Shown: one piece after another, positions 9,419-17,282 of the stretch | Numbering within the stretch: the first letter of the stretch is position 1 | Layout: each line of letters starts with the position of its first letter | Source of the DNA: an uncultured Bacteroidota bacterium | Lineage (GTDB): Bacteria > Bacteroidota > Bacteroidia > Chitinophagales > Saprospiraceae | Length of the DNA stretch: 64,000 nt | Direction: 5' to 3' | Assembly: GCA_937872515.1 (NCBI GenBank) | Contig: CALMSX010000079.1 | Coordinates: forward strand, 50,171 to 114,170 | Made by a program: the position numbers and the translations under genes | Notes under the pieces: model-generated | Database searches by the model: none | The model's input: only the letters and a program-made list of their open reading frames with translations | What the model was told of the DNA's origin: nothing

Positions 9419-11386
9419 TTACCAATTTCTTTTGTAACTCAATACCGGGATCAAGCCTAGCTGGGCTTCGATGTAAGGTCCGTCTGGTCCCTGTCTCAAG
9501 TATCCATCGTTTAGTCTGTTGGCCACGTTTTGAATGTCGAGCGATAACATGGATTTTTTCCAGGTATAGTTGAGCCGAGCATCCCATCTGATATAGGGAG
9601 AGAAGCGCTGTTGGGGTGCTGAGGAATAGTCTCTGGTATTGAGGTGGCTATCGTTTTTAATGTTAAAATAATATTGCCCACCCCTGTAATGGCAAGACAA
9701 AGAAAGGCTGAGTGTGCCAGAACCAAGGGACATTTTTTTGCCCACATTGCTGTTGCCCATCCAGCCAAAATCATTTTCGGCGTGTTGCCAATTTTCATTT
9801 TCCTTGTTTTTGTACTTAGTGCTCAGCCAGCTGTGATTGAGGTTCAACCACCAGCCTTTGCCTGCATCAAAATCAACCATCATACTGATGCCTTCTGACT
9901 TGCCCAGGCCGGAGCTGTTCAAAGTGCCGCTAACATTAAAATCAAAACCATGGAGGTAATTGTATTGAAGGGAGTCTGCCGCTAAATGGTAAAGGCCATG
10001 ATAAAAGGCAGAAAGGCTGGACCTGAATCTGGCTGTGGTTATTTTGTAATCCAGCATATAATTTAAACTCCTGGCTCCCTTCAAGTCATAGGGACCTTGT
10101 TGCAAGCCGAAACCGGCATTTTTGGTGAAAGAGGCTTTGAAACTATGGCTGCCCATCAAATATTCTAAGCCAAGACCAGGTAAGAGGTCCAGGTTTTTCT
10201 GATAAAGGATGCCCAACTCCGGACTGAGTCGAAGCCGCGGTGTAAGGTCCAGGCTTTTAAATGTATTGATCAGTAAAGAATTGTTTGTTTGATTTTGGTA
10301 GATGGGGGAGAAGGCTGCCGTAACTTGTTCAAAGTTGAGGTGGTCATACATAAACCTGGCTTCTATATGGTAGCCTTGGGGGGTATGGAGGGTTGATTTT
10401 GCGGTAAATTTTCGATTTACGTTGTCAAAGCGGTCATCTACAAAAATCCTGCTGTTGTCGGGAAGGGATACATTGCCAAAGGCGGTTCTTTTATCATGGC
10501 GTTGAGAAAAAGAAAGACCAAAGTCCAATTGATAGCCACCATCAAAGTCTTGCTCCACAAGCCATTGGCTTGTAATGTTATTGGAGGTATAATGGATGTT
10601 TTGTCCGTCTTTAAAAGTGAGATAAGGTTCGTCCTGCGGATTGTGCTGATTGTCACTTCTACCAGCAGCCAATAATACGGTGGATTTGAAATTATTGCTT
10701 CTACCGGAGATGCCTGCCACCAAATCATCAAAACGAATGGCTTCATTGCCGAGGGCGACTCCAAAATCATCGAGCAGGCCGGTAAAAGAATACCGATAGT
10801 TGACAAAGGCATGGGTATCGTCTTTCCACTTTTTATGCAGGCCCGCTTCCAGGCCCAGTACACTAAGTTGGAGGTAATTTTGTCGGTCTGATGAGGCTTG
10901 CAAATCTGCAATTCCACCTAACGCCCATGAGCGTTGACCGGTCAGGGCAGGAGAAATAAACTGAAAACCATCGAGCACATTGGCACTAAACATATTGACT
11001 CCTCCGGCCGAAGGACTGGCCAGGTCGCTGAGGGTACCAGCGTTGCTGAGGTGGTTGGGATTGACAATGTCGAGCCCATTCAAACGCCAATTAGTAAGAT
11101 GGGAGGGAAGACCGTGATACAGAATGCCATTGGCCTGGTCATTGGCCATAGCGATGCCCGGGAAATGCAGCAGTACCCTCGAAGGGTCATCAAAGCCACC
11201 GGGCAGTCGTTTGAAATCAGCAGTTTTTAGGTGGATGAGCTGACTGCCAATGCTTTTTTTAGAAATAAAAACAACGGTATCGGCTGTGATCACCAGGTTG
11301 GAATCATTTTGGGCGTTCAAGCCAAGCCAGGACGATAGATACCATACAACTGAAAAACTAAAAAGGAAAAAAGGCTTAAATGGCAT
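9419..11386 (-). CDS. TonB-dependent receptor-like outer-membrane protein with plug, no N-terminal carboxypeptidase-like domain
   Basis: This 655-residue protein has a signal peptide (MPFKPFFLFSFSVVWYLSSW...NAQ), a short lead, then a plug-like segment (about 35-150; LLHFPGIAMANDQANGILYHG, WRLNGLDIVNPNHL, AGGVNMFSANVLDGFQF). A C-terminal barrel of amphipathic strands ends near GLIPVLSYKRNW with a terminal aromatic residue. It lacks the CarboxypepD_reg-like domain and the DEVVxVGYG box of SusC-type receptors. I chose ATG 11386 because the longer frame begins with TTG at 11410 inside the lacI stop and adds residues ahead of the signal peptide. It follows the LacI gene by 20 bases, so it probably belongs to that regulon. 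Substrate unknown. Confidence 0.8.
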   Translation of the reverse strand: MPFKPFFLFSFSVVWYLSSWLGLNAQNDSNLVITADTVVFISKKSIGSQLIHLKTADFKRLPGGFDDPSRVLLHFPGIAMANDQANGILYHGLPSHLTNWRLNGLDIVNPNHLSNAGTLSDLASPSAGGVNMFSANVLDGFQFISPALTGQRSWALGGIADLQASSDRQNYLQLSVLGLEAGLHKKWKDDTHAFVNYRYSFTGLLDDFGVALGNEAIRFDDLVAGISGRSNNFKSTVLLAAGRSDNQHNPQDEPYLTFKDGQNIHYTSNNITSQWLVEQDFDGGYQLDFGLSFSQRHDKRTAFGNVSLPDNSRIFVDDRFDNVNRKFTAKSTLHTPQGYHIEARFMYDHLNFEQVTAAFSPIYQNQTNNSLLINTFKSLDLTPRLRLSPELGILYQKNLDLLPGLGLEYLMGSHSFKASFTKNAGFGLQQGPYDLKGARSLNYMLDYKITTARFRSSLSAFYHGLYHLAADSLQYNYLHGFDFNVSGTLNSSGLGKSEGISMMVDFDAGKGWWLNLNHSWLSTKYKNKENENWQHAENDFGWMGNSNVGKKMSLGSGTLSLSLSCHYRGGQYYFNIKNDSHLNTRDYSSAPQQRFSPYIRWDARLNYTWKKSMLSLDIQNVANRLNDGYLRQGPDGPYIEAQLGLIPVLSYKRNW

Positions 11387-11406
11387 AGAACAAAGTTGTA
11401 TAAAAA

Positions 11407-12402
11407 TCAAATTGAGCCCAAATCTATCAAATTTGTGCCTTCTAACAAGTGTCTTACCTCAAGATCTTCGTCCTGGATGTGGTGGATCAAGAGCTGACAA
11501 GCAGCTTTTCCGATCTGATAGCCCGAATGAAAGATGTGACTCACCGGCGGAAATAGGAAGTGGGGAGAGGTACCATCGCTGATGGCAACAATGCTGAGGT
11601 CTTTCGGAATTTGTAAGCCCATTTTAAGGAAATGGTTCATGCCGTGGACCAGGAGCTCATCGGTCATAAAAAAGAGACCGTCGTAGTGGGTGCAGCTAGT
11701 TTTTTCAGTGAGCAGTGAGCGGGCGTGCTGGATGTTTCTGATTTTGAGATAGGCATGTTCTGTTTCCGGAACACCGTGGTCTTCAAGGGCTGCAATGAAG
11801 CCCTTAAAACGGTCTTTGGTAATTGAAAGGTTTTCGTGGCCAAAAACCCCCAAAACATTTTTTCTTCCCCTTTGGAGGATGGCGCTGGTGGCTGTATAAG
11901 CGGCATCAAAACCATCGATGGTGACAGTGGGATAATCGTTGCTGGTCATTACCTTATCCAACAGGACAACGGGAATTTTACTGTCCTTCAATATTTTGAG
12001 ATGACTCAAAGAACCAGTATCATCACTGAGTGAAATGAGCACCCCTTCCACCACCCAGCTGAGACAGTATTTGATAATTTCGGCTTCGGTTTCATGTTGG
12101 TTACCCGACTGGAAGATAATTAACTTATACCCTTGAGCGTCAGCATATTGCTGAATTCCCTTGATGAGATCCGGGATAAAAAAACGGTTGAATTCCGGCA
12201 GGATGAGGGCAATCATCCGGGTGTTTTTTTTGCGAAAAAAACGGGCATGGAGGTTGGGCAGATAGTTGAATTTTGTGGCCACCTCCTTGACCCTGGTTTT
12301 GGTTTCCTCGCTGATATCGGGGTGGTCTGCCAGGGCCCTGGAAACGGTTGAAACCGAGACAGACAACATTTTGGCAATGTCCTTAATGGTGATCTTGTTC
12401 AT
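11407..12402 (-). CDS. LacI-family transcriptional regulator
   Basis: A 331-residue repressor-type regulator. Residues 1-50 form the LacI helix-turn-helix and hinge (ITIKDIAKMLSVSVSTVSRA, then ALADHPDISEETKTRV). The rest is a periplasmic-binding-protein-like sensor domain (MIALILPEFNRFF, GVLISLSDD, VTIDGFDAAYTAT, AISDGTSPHFLFPPVSHI). The gene is divergent from susC and directly upstream of the TonB receptor on its own strand. A -33/-7 promoter sits immediately before the ATG and overlaps a tandem GCAAACGTTTGC operator, so the protein probably represses itself. The effector is presumably a sugar or derivative, as in the family, but nothing local proves it. Confidence 0.93.
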   Translation of the reverse strand: MNKITIKDIAKMLSVSVSTVSRALADHPDISEETKTRVKEVATKFNYLPNLHARFFRKKNTRMIALILPEFNRFFIPDLIKGIQQYADAQGYKLIIFQSGNQHETEAEIIKYCLSWVVEGVLISLSDDTGSLSHLKILKDSKIPVVLLDKVMTSNDYPTVTIDGFDAAYTATSAILQRGRKNVLGVFGHENLSITKDRFKGFIAALEDHGVPETEHAYLKIRNIQHARSLLTEKTSCTHYDGLFFMTDELLVHGMNHFLKMGLQIPKDLSIVAISDGTSPHFLFPPVSHIFHSGYQIGKAACQLLIHHIQDEDLEVRHLLEGTNLIDLGSI

Positions 12403-12406
12403 ATCT

Positions 12407-12437
12407 CAAAGGTAAGTCTCATTTTATTAACAGCAAA
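12407..12437 (-). promoter_or_regulatory. Promoter of the LacI gene, possibly giving a leaderless mRNA
   Basis: The minus strand carries TTTG (rc of 12434-12437), a 19-base spacer and TACCTTTG (rc of 12407-12414), a full match to the Bacteroidota consensus. The -7 element ends only 4 bases before the ATG at 12402, so transcription should begin at or next to the start codon. The -33 element lies inside the first operator half. Confidence 0.7.
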
Positions 12438-12456
12438 CGTTTGCGCAAACGTTTGC
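12433..12456. promoter_or_regulatory. Tandem LacI-type operator
   Basis: Two perfect 12-base palindromes, GCAAACGTTTGC, sit back to back at 12433-12444 and 12445-12456. The central CG and the GCAAACG/CGTTTGC arms are typical of LacI/PurR-family sites. The first copy covers the -33 TTTG of the LacI promoter. The adjacent LacI-family regulator is the obvious ligand; action on susC, whose start is 280 bases away, is inference. Confidence 0.85.
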
Positions 12457-12735
12457 ACTTATTTTTAATTTGTTAACATTTAAATAATACCTATCATTGC
12501 TAATCCAATAGTAGGGATAGGAAATATCATAAAAACAAGAATATTAAAAAATTAATATTACCTAAAACAGTCAGGAAGCGAATATTAATTTTATAACGTT
12601 ATGTTAAAATTAATGTCCGTGCGACAATATTTTCTATAACTTTTTGGAAAACAAAGTTTTACGAGAGGCATTACCAACACGCAAGTGTTTTATGAATAAC
12701 TTTCTATTTAACTAAATCAAAATCGTCAAAGCCAC

Positions 12736-15693
12736 ATGAAGAGAACATTAACACAACTTATGTTTCTTTTGGTATTTGTCTTGGGGGCTTCCTCTATGTA
12801 TGCGCAGCGTACCGTATCAGGTAAAGTAACCGACGGCAAAACCGGTGACCCTTTAATTGGGGCCAACATCTTGGTAAAGGGCACCTCTAATGGTACCATT
12901 ACCGACCTCGATGGTATGTATTCCCTCAGCGTAGCTGAAGGATCTACCCTCGTTTTTTCTTACACAGGATATGCCAACCAGGAAGTTGTTGTTGGAACAT
13001 CCGGCAATATCGACATTGCCCTAGCAGAAGGTTCTGTTTTGGATGAAGTTGTGATCGTAGGTTACGGTTCACAGAAAAAGAGAGACGTTACCGGTTCGGT
13101 AGCTTCACTCAAAGAAAAAGACTTCAACCAGGGAATCGTAACATCCGCTGACCAGTTGTTGCAAAACAGGGTTGCGGGTGTAAACATTATTAACAACAGC
13201 GGTCAGCCGGGAGGTCAGGCAACTGTTAAAATCCGTGGTAACAACTCCATCAGAGCTGGTGCCAATCCATTGTATGTTATCGATGGTGTGCCTTTGGACG
13301 GACGTACTGCCAAAGCGGGCCTTTTGGCAACAGACATAGGTGCTATTGCAAATTCCAACCCATTGAACTTCCTTAACCCTTCAGACATTGCCAACATTGA
13401 TGTATTAAAAGATGCATCATCAGCCGCTATTTATGGATCAAGGGCTTCCAATGGTGTCATTTTGATTACTACAAAGAAGGCAAAAGCAGGTGCACCTAAA
13501 GTAGATTTTGGTGTTAGTCTCGGTACCAGTTCAGTTCTTAAAAAGTACGATGTACTAACAGCTGATGAATACAGAGGTGCTTTGACCAAATATGGTCTTA
13601 CATCAGGTGATGGCAAAGGAAATGTGGATGCATTCGACCAAATTACCAGAAGTGGTATTACCCAAAATTATAATGTTTCAATAGGTGGTGGATCTGAGAC
13701 AGCAACTTATCGCTTTTCAGGTGGATACCAGAACATTGAAGGTATCATTAAAGATTCAGGTTTGAAAAGGTATACCGCCTCTTTCAACTCTAATTTCAAA
13801 ATGTTGGATGGCAAAATAGGAATTGATGCCTTGTTGATTGCCAGCCAGACCATTGAAGACATTGCACCAATTTCTACCAATGCCGGTTTTACAGGAAACC
13901 TGATTGCGCAGGCATTGCAGTGGAATCCTACCATTCCGCTTACTACAGCAAATGGCGATTTCACTACAGCTAAAAACAATCCTCTGGTAGGAGAAACCAC
14001 CATCAACCCTCTAAATCTTTTAGATGGTCAATATGAATTGGCAAAAACAACAACTACACTTGCCAATATCTCTCCTTATTGGAACATTACTGATAACCTC
14101 GTTTACCGTTACCGTTTGGGTATCAATTATGGTGTAGGTAATACCAGAGGAAATATTTCTGGTAATGTAAACGTGCAAGGAATTACTGACTTAGGTTGGG
14201 CAGGCTTTGCCAATAATGAATTGCTTTCTACCATTCATTCACATACCCTCACTTACAACAAACCCATTTCTGATGACTTGGCTTTTGATTTTGTTGGAGG
14301 TTATGAGTATCAAAAGTTTGATTTCAGTGGTTATGCTTTGGCTGGTAGAGGCTTTGCCGTTCCAGATAACGACAATACCAACGCAATTCAGAATTCAAGC
14401 AATGCCAACAAACGTTTTATTTCTTATGCAGATCCTATCAGTGAGCTTCAATCCTATTTTGGAAGAGCTAACTTTGGATACAAAGGAAAGTACAACTTGA
14501 CAGCAACTTTGAGAGCGGATGGTTCTTCTAAATTTGGAGAAAACAACCAATACGGTATTTTCCCATCTATCGGTGCATCTTGGAACATCAAGTCAGAAGA
14601 CTTTTTGGCAGACAACGACAACATCAGCGACTTGAAACTTCGTTTGGGTTGGGGTAAAACCGGAAACCAGGAATTCCCTGCAGGTTCTGCTCAGGAAAGA
14701 TATGCTCTTACAGAAAACGGCGGTTCTATTCTTGAGAACGTAGCCAATCCTGATTTGAAGTGGGAGTCATCAACGACCCTTAACTTCGGTTTGGACTTTG
14801 GTATTATGAACAACAGAATTACCGGTAGTATTGATTACTACAACAGGGTAACCAATGACCTGTTGTTGGATCCATCTGTATCTGAGCCTGGTCCTGCCGT
14901 AAGGGCATGGAAAAACATCGATGGCGAAGTAGCCAATACAGGTGTGGAAATCGGCTTGAATGCACAAATCATCAACAAAGAAAACCTTGTATGGACCTTG
15001 GGTGGAAACATTTCATTCCTCAACAATGAATTCAGAAATTACACAGGCCCCCCCATTCTTACCGGTGACCTTTTCGGACAAGGATCTTCAGGAGCCTACG
15101 TTCAGGAAATGAAAAACGGATATCCTTTGAATACCTTCTTTGTAAGAGAATATTTGGGATTGGATGAGACCGGAAACAGCAAGTACACCGATGGCGGTGA
15201 TACTTTTGTGGCTGGAGGAGATCCAAATGCCAATGTAATCGTGGGTATTTCAACTGGTCTTGACTTGGGCAAATTGAGCTTTAACATGAACTGGAATGGT
15301 GCTTATGGTCACCAGTTGTTCAACAACACGGCCATGTCTGTATTGCCTATTGGTAACTTGGGTAGCAGAAACATCGATGCCAGCTTATTGGAAGGTGATA
15401 TCAAAGAAAGCATTGCCAACCCAATCACTTCTTCTTCCAGATACATTGAAGATGGTGACTTTATCAAATTGGCCAACGCTACACTTTCTTACAATTTAGG
15501 TAAGGTTTCCAAGCTTTCAAACGTTAGACTGTCATTGACTGGTCAAAACCTATTGATTATAACTGACTACAGTGGCTTTGATCCTGAAGTAAATACAGTT
15601 AACCTGAGAAATGGTGTACCTTCATCAGGTATCGAATACATCCCGTATCCATCAGCCAAATCATTCATTTTTGGACTTAATGTTTCATTCTAA
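12736..15693 (+). CDS. SusC/RagA-type TonB-linked outer-membrane transporter
   Basis: This is the barrel of a SusCD nutrient importer, driven by TonB. The 985 residues start with a signal peptide (MKRTLTQLMFLLVFVLGASS...YAQ), then a CarboxypepD_reg-like domain (about 27-110; VSGKVTDGKTGDPLIGANI). The SusC box follows (LDEVVIVGYGSQKKRDVTGS), then the plug (VKIRGNNSIRAGANPLYVID, DVLKDASSAAIYGSRASNGV) and a barrel ending in SFIFGLNVSF. The susD gene follows after 19 bases. The divergent LacI regulator and operator suggest induction by a specific nutrient. No glycoside hydrolase is adjacent, so the substrate cannot be read from context. Confidence 0.95.
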   Translation: MKRTLTQLMFLLVFVLGASSMYAQRTVSGKVTDGKTGDPLIGANILVKGTSNGTITDLDGMYSLSVAEGSTLVFSYTGYANQEVVVGTSGNIDIALAEGSVLDEVVIVGYGSQKKRDVTGSVASLKEKDFNQGIVTSADQLLQNRVAGVNIINNSGQPGGQATVKIRGNNSIRAGANPLYVIDGVPLDGRTAKAGLLATDIGAIANSNPLNFLNPSDIANIDVLKDASSAAIYGSRASNGVILITTKKAKAGAPKVDFGVSLGTSSVLKKYDVLTADEYRGALTKYGLTSGDGKGNVDAFDQITRSGITQNYNVSIGGGSETATYRFSGGYQNIEGIIKDSGLKRYTASFNSNFKMLDGKIGIDALLIASQTIEDIAPISTNAGFTGNLIAQALQWNPTIPLTTANGDFTTAKNNPLVGETTINPLNLLDGQYELAKTTTTLANISPYWNITDNLVYRYRLGINYGVGNTRGNISGNVNVQGITDLGWAGFANNELLSTIHSHTLTYNKPISDDLAFDFVGGYEYQKFDFSGYALAGRGFAVPDNDNTNAIQNSSNANKRFISYADPISELQSYFGRANFGYKGKYNLTATLRADGSSKFGENNQYGIFPSIGASWNIKSEDFLADNDNISDLKLRLGWGKTGNQEFPAGSAQERYALTENGGSILENVANPDLKWESSTTLNFGLDFGIMNNRITGSIDYYNRVTNDLLLDPSVSEPGPAVRAWKNIDGEVANTGVEIGLNAQIINKENLVWTLGGNISFLNNEFRNYTGPPILTGDLFGQGSSGAYVQEMKNGYPLNTFFVREYLGLDETGNSKYTDGGDTFVAGGDPNANVIVGISTGLDLGKLSFNMNWNGAYGHQLFNNTAMSVLPIGNLGSRNIDASLLEGDIKESIANPITSSSRYIEDGDFIKLANATLSYNLGKVSKLSNVRLSLTGQNLLIITDYSGFDPEVNTVNLRNGVPSSGIEYIPYPSAKSFIFGLNVSF

Positions 15694-15712
15694 TAAAAAA
15701 AATCATATCATC

Positions 15713-17218
15713 ATGAAATACAAAATAATCTTATTGTTGATGGTGGGCTTCAGCTTTCAGACCTGTACCGATCTGAAAGAAGAACTGAGGGAAGACCTGA
15801 CAAAAGATCAAGCATCTCAGCTTGTAAAAGTAGATGCCTTATTGCAGGCAGCCTACGATGGTTTAAAGACACCTTATCAGGATCAATCCAGATTTTGGGC
15901 AGCTCAGGAGCACACTACAGATGCAGCCATGGGCCCTACCCGAGGACCAGACTGGGATGACAACGGTATCTGGAGGTCATTGCACGCTCATACATGGACA
16001 GCAGACCACTCATTTTTGACAAGTACCTTCAGTGAATTGTTGCAGGTAGTTTATTCAACTACCAATTTGTTGCAATTTGACCCTACCCCACAGCAAGCTG
16101 CGGAAGCAAGGTACCTGAGAGCATATGTTATGTTGTCTGTATTGGATGGATGGGGCCAGGTGCCTTTCCGCGATGCAGGTTCCTCATTGCTTGAAGATGC
16201 ACAGGTTTTAGGCCCTCAGGAAGTAGTTGACTTTGTGGTATCAGAAATGGATGCCATCATCAATGACCTGCCTGCTGCTCCTGCTAACCGTGCCAATAAA
16301 GATGCAGCACGTGTTTTGAAAATGAAAGCCCTGCTTAACAAAGGAGCTTTCCTCAACAGAGAGACACCTACCTTTGCTGCAGCTGACATGAATGCAGTGG
16401 CTAGTATTGCAGATCAGATCATTGGATCAGGCAAATACCAGTTGACAGACAACTATTTTGATAACTTCGCTCCCAACAACGATGTTGTGGGTAAAGAAAA
16501 CATCTGGACTGCTGAAAACGTAGGTGGTGTTTCTTCAGGCAACGTTAGATCAAGATGGTTCTGTACCCTGCACTACAACCAAAATCCTTCAGGTTGGAAT
16601 GGCTTTACTACTTTAGGTGACCTTTATGCTTCATTTGAAGACAGTGATATGAGGAAAAAAAGTTCATACACCGGTATGACTGATGTATCTGGTATCAATG
16701 CAGGTTTCCTTTTTGGACAGCAGTTCAACGAAAAAGGAGAGGCACTTAAAGACAGAAAAGGCAATCCACTTTCATTCACCAAAGAAGTAGCCATCAAAGA
16801 ATCTGGCGACAATCTTGAAATCACAGGTATCAGGGTTATCAAATACCCTATCGATTACAAGAGTGGTGACAACTGCGACAATGACTATGTATATTACAGG
16901 TATGCAGATGTATTGTTGATGAAAGCAGAAGCATTGTTGCGCACAGGCAACGCCGCTGGTGCCCTTGACATCGTAAATCAAATTAGAACGAAGAGAGGTG
17001 CATCTCCGCTTGCTGCTCTCACGACAGACAATTTATTAGCGGAAAGAGGTAGAGAATTGTATTGGGAAGGACACAGGAGAACAGACCTGATCCGTTTCGG
17101 TAAGTACTTAGCTGCATGGGAAGAAAAATCAGCTTCCGGCAAAGAAAGACTATTGTTCCCAATTCCAACTCAATCTCTTGCTTCAAATCCAAATTTGCAG
17201 CAGAATCCTGGCTATTAA
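15713..17218 (+). CDS. SusD/RagB-family nutrient-binding lipoprotein
   Basis: The surface lid lipoprotein of the SusCD pair. From ATG 15713 the 501 residues begin with a lipoprotein signal peptide (MKYKIILLLMVGFSFQTC; lipid-bearing Cys18). TPR-like helices follow (ARYLRAYVMLSVLDGWGQVP), then the typical C-terminal SusD region (YYRYADVLLMKAEALLR, LLAERGRELYWEGHRRTDLI, LFPIPTQSLASNPNLQQNPG). A longer in-frame start at 15611 lies inside susC and would put 34 residues before the signal peptide, so it is rejected. A hairpin terminator follows at 17242-17266. Confidence 0.95.
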   Translation: MKYKIILLLMVGFSFQTCTDLKEELREDLTKDQASQLVKVDALLQAAYDGLKTPYQDQSRFWAAQEHTTDAAMGPTRGPDWDDNGIWRSLHAHTWTADHSFLTSTFSELLQVVYSTTNLLQFDPTPQQAAEARYLRAYVMLSVLDGWGQVPFRDAGSSLLEDAQVLGPQEVVDFVVSEMDAIINDLPAAPANRANKDAARVLKMKALLNKGAFLNRETPTFAAADMNAVASIADQIIGSGKYQLTDNYFDNFAPNNDVVGKENIWTAENVGGVSSGNVRSRWFCTLHYNQNPSGWNGFTTLGDLYASFEDSDMRKKSSYTGMTDVSGINAGFLFGQQFNEKGEALKDRKGNPLSFTKEVAIKESGDNLEITGIRVIKYPIDYKSGDNCDNDYVYYRYADVLLMKAEALLRTGNAAGALDIVNQIRTKRGASPLAALTTDNLLAERGRELYWEGHRRTDLIRFGKYLAAWEEKSASGKERLLFPIPTQSLASNPNLQQNPGY

Positions 17219-17241
17219 TGGTTAAAAATTCTAATTTTACG

Positions 17242-17266
17242 GGGGAGCGTTTTGCTCCCCTTTTTT
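17242..17266 (+). terminator. Rho-independent terminator after susD
   Basis: GGGGAGC (17242-17248) pairs with GCTCCCC (17254-17260) across a 5-base loop, followed by six T. It lies 23 bases after the susD stop and just before the first VCBS gene, so it may attenuate transcription into the two lipoprotein genes. Confidence 0.8.
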
Positions 17267-17282
17267 GTTTAAACCCACTACA

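Larger units (their letters stand above)
12403..12735. other. Divergent regulatory region between the LacI gene and susC
   Basis: These 333 bases hold the LacI promoter and operator (12407-12456, listed separately) and a long AT-rich leader to susC. An imperfect inverted repeat has arms at 12584-12593 (ATTAATTTTA) and 12605-12614 (TAAAATTAAT) around ATAACGTTAT. TAACTTTT at 12637-12644 resembles a -7 element for susC but lacks the final G and a spaced TTG. No gene is apparent. Confidence 0.6.

Noticed and set aside
15611..15712. SusD start inside susC
   Set aside because: It adds 34 unrelated residues ahead of a good lipoprotein signal peptide that begins at 15713.
17265..17282. Start of the first VCBS gene at TTG 17265
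   Set aside because: It lies in the T-run of the susD terminator; TTG 17283 gives a compact lipoprotein signal.
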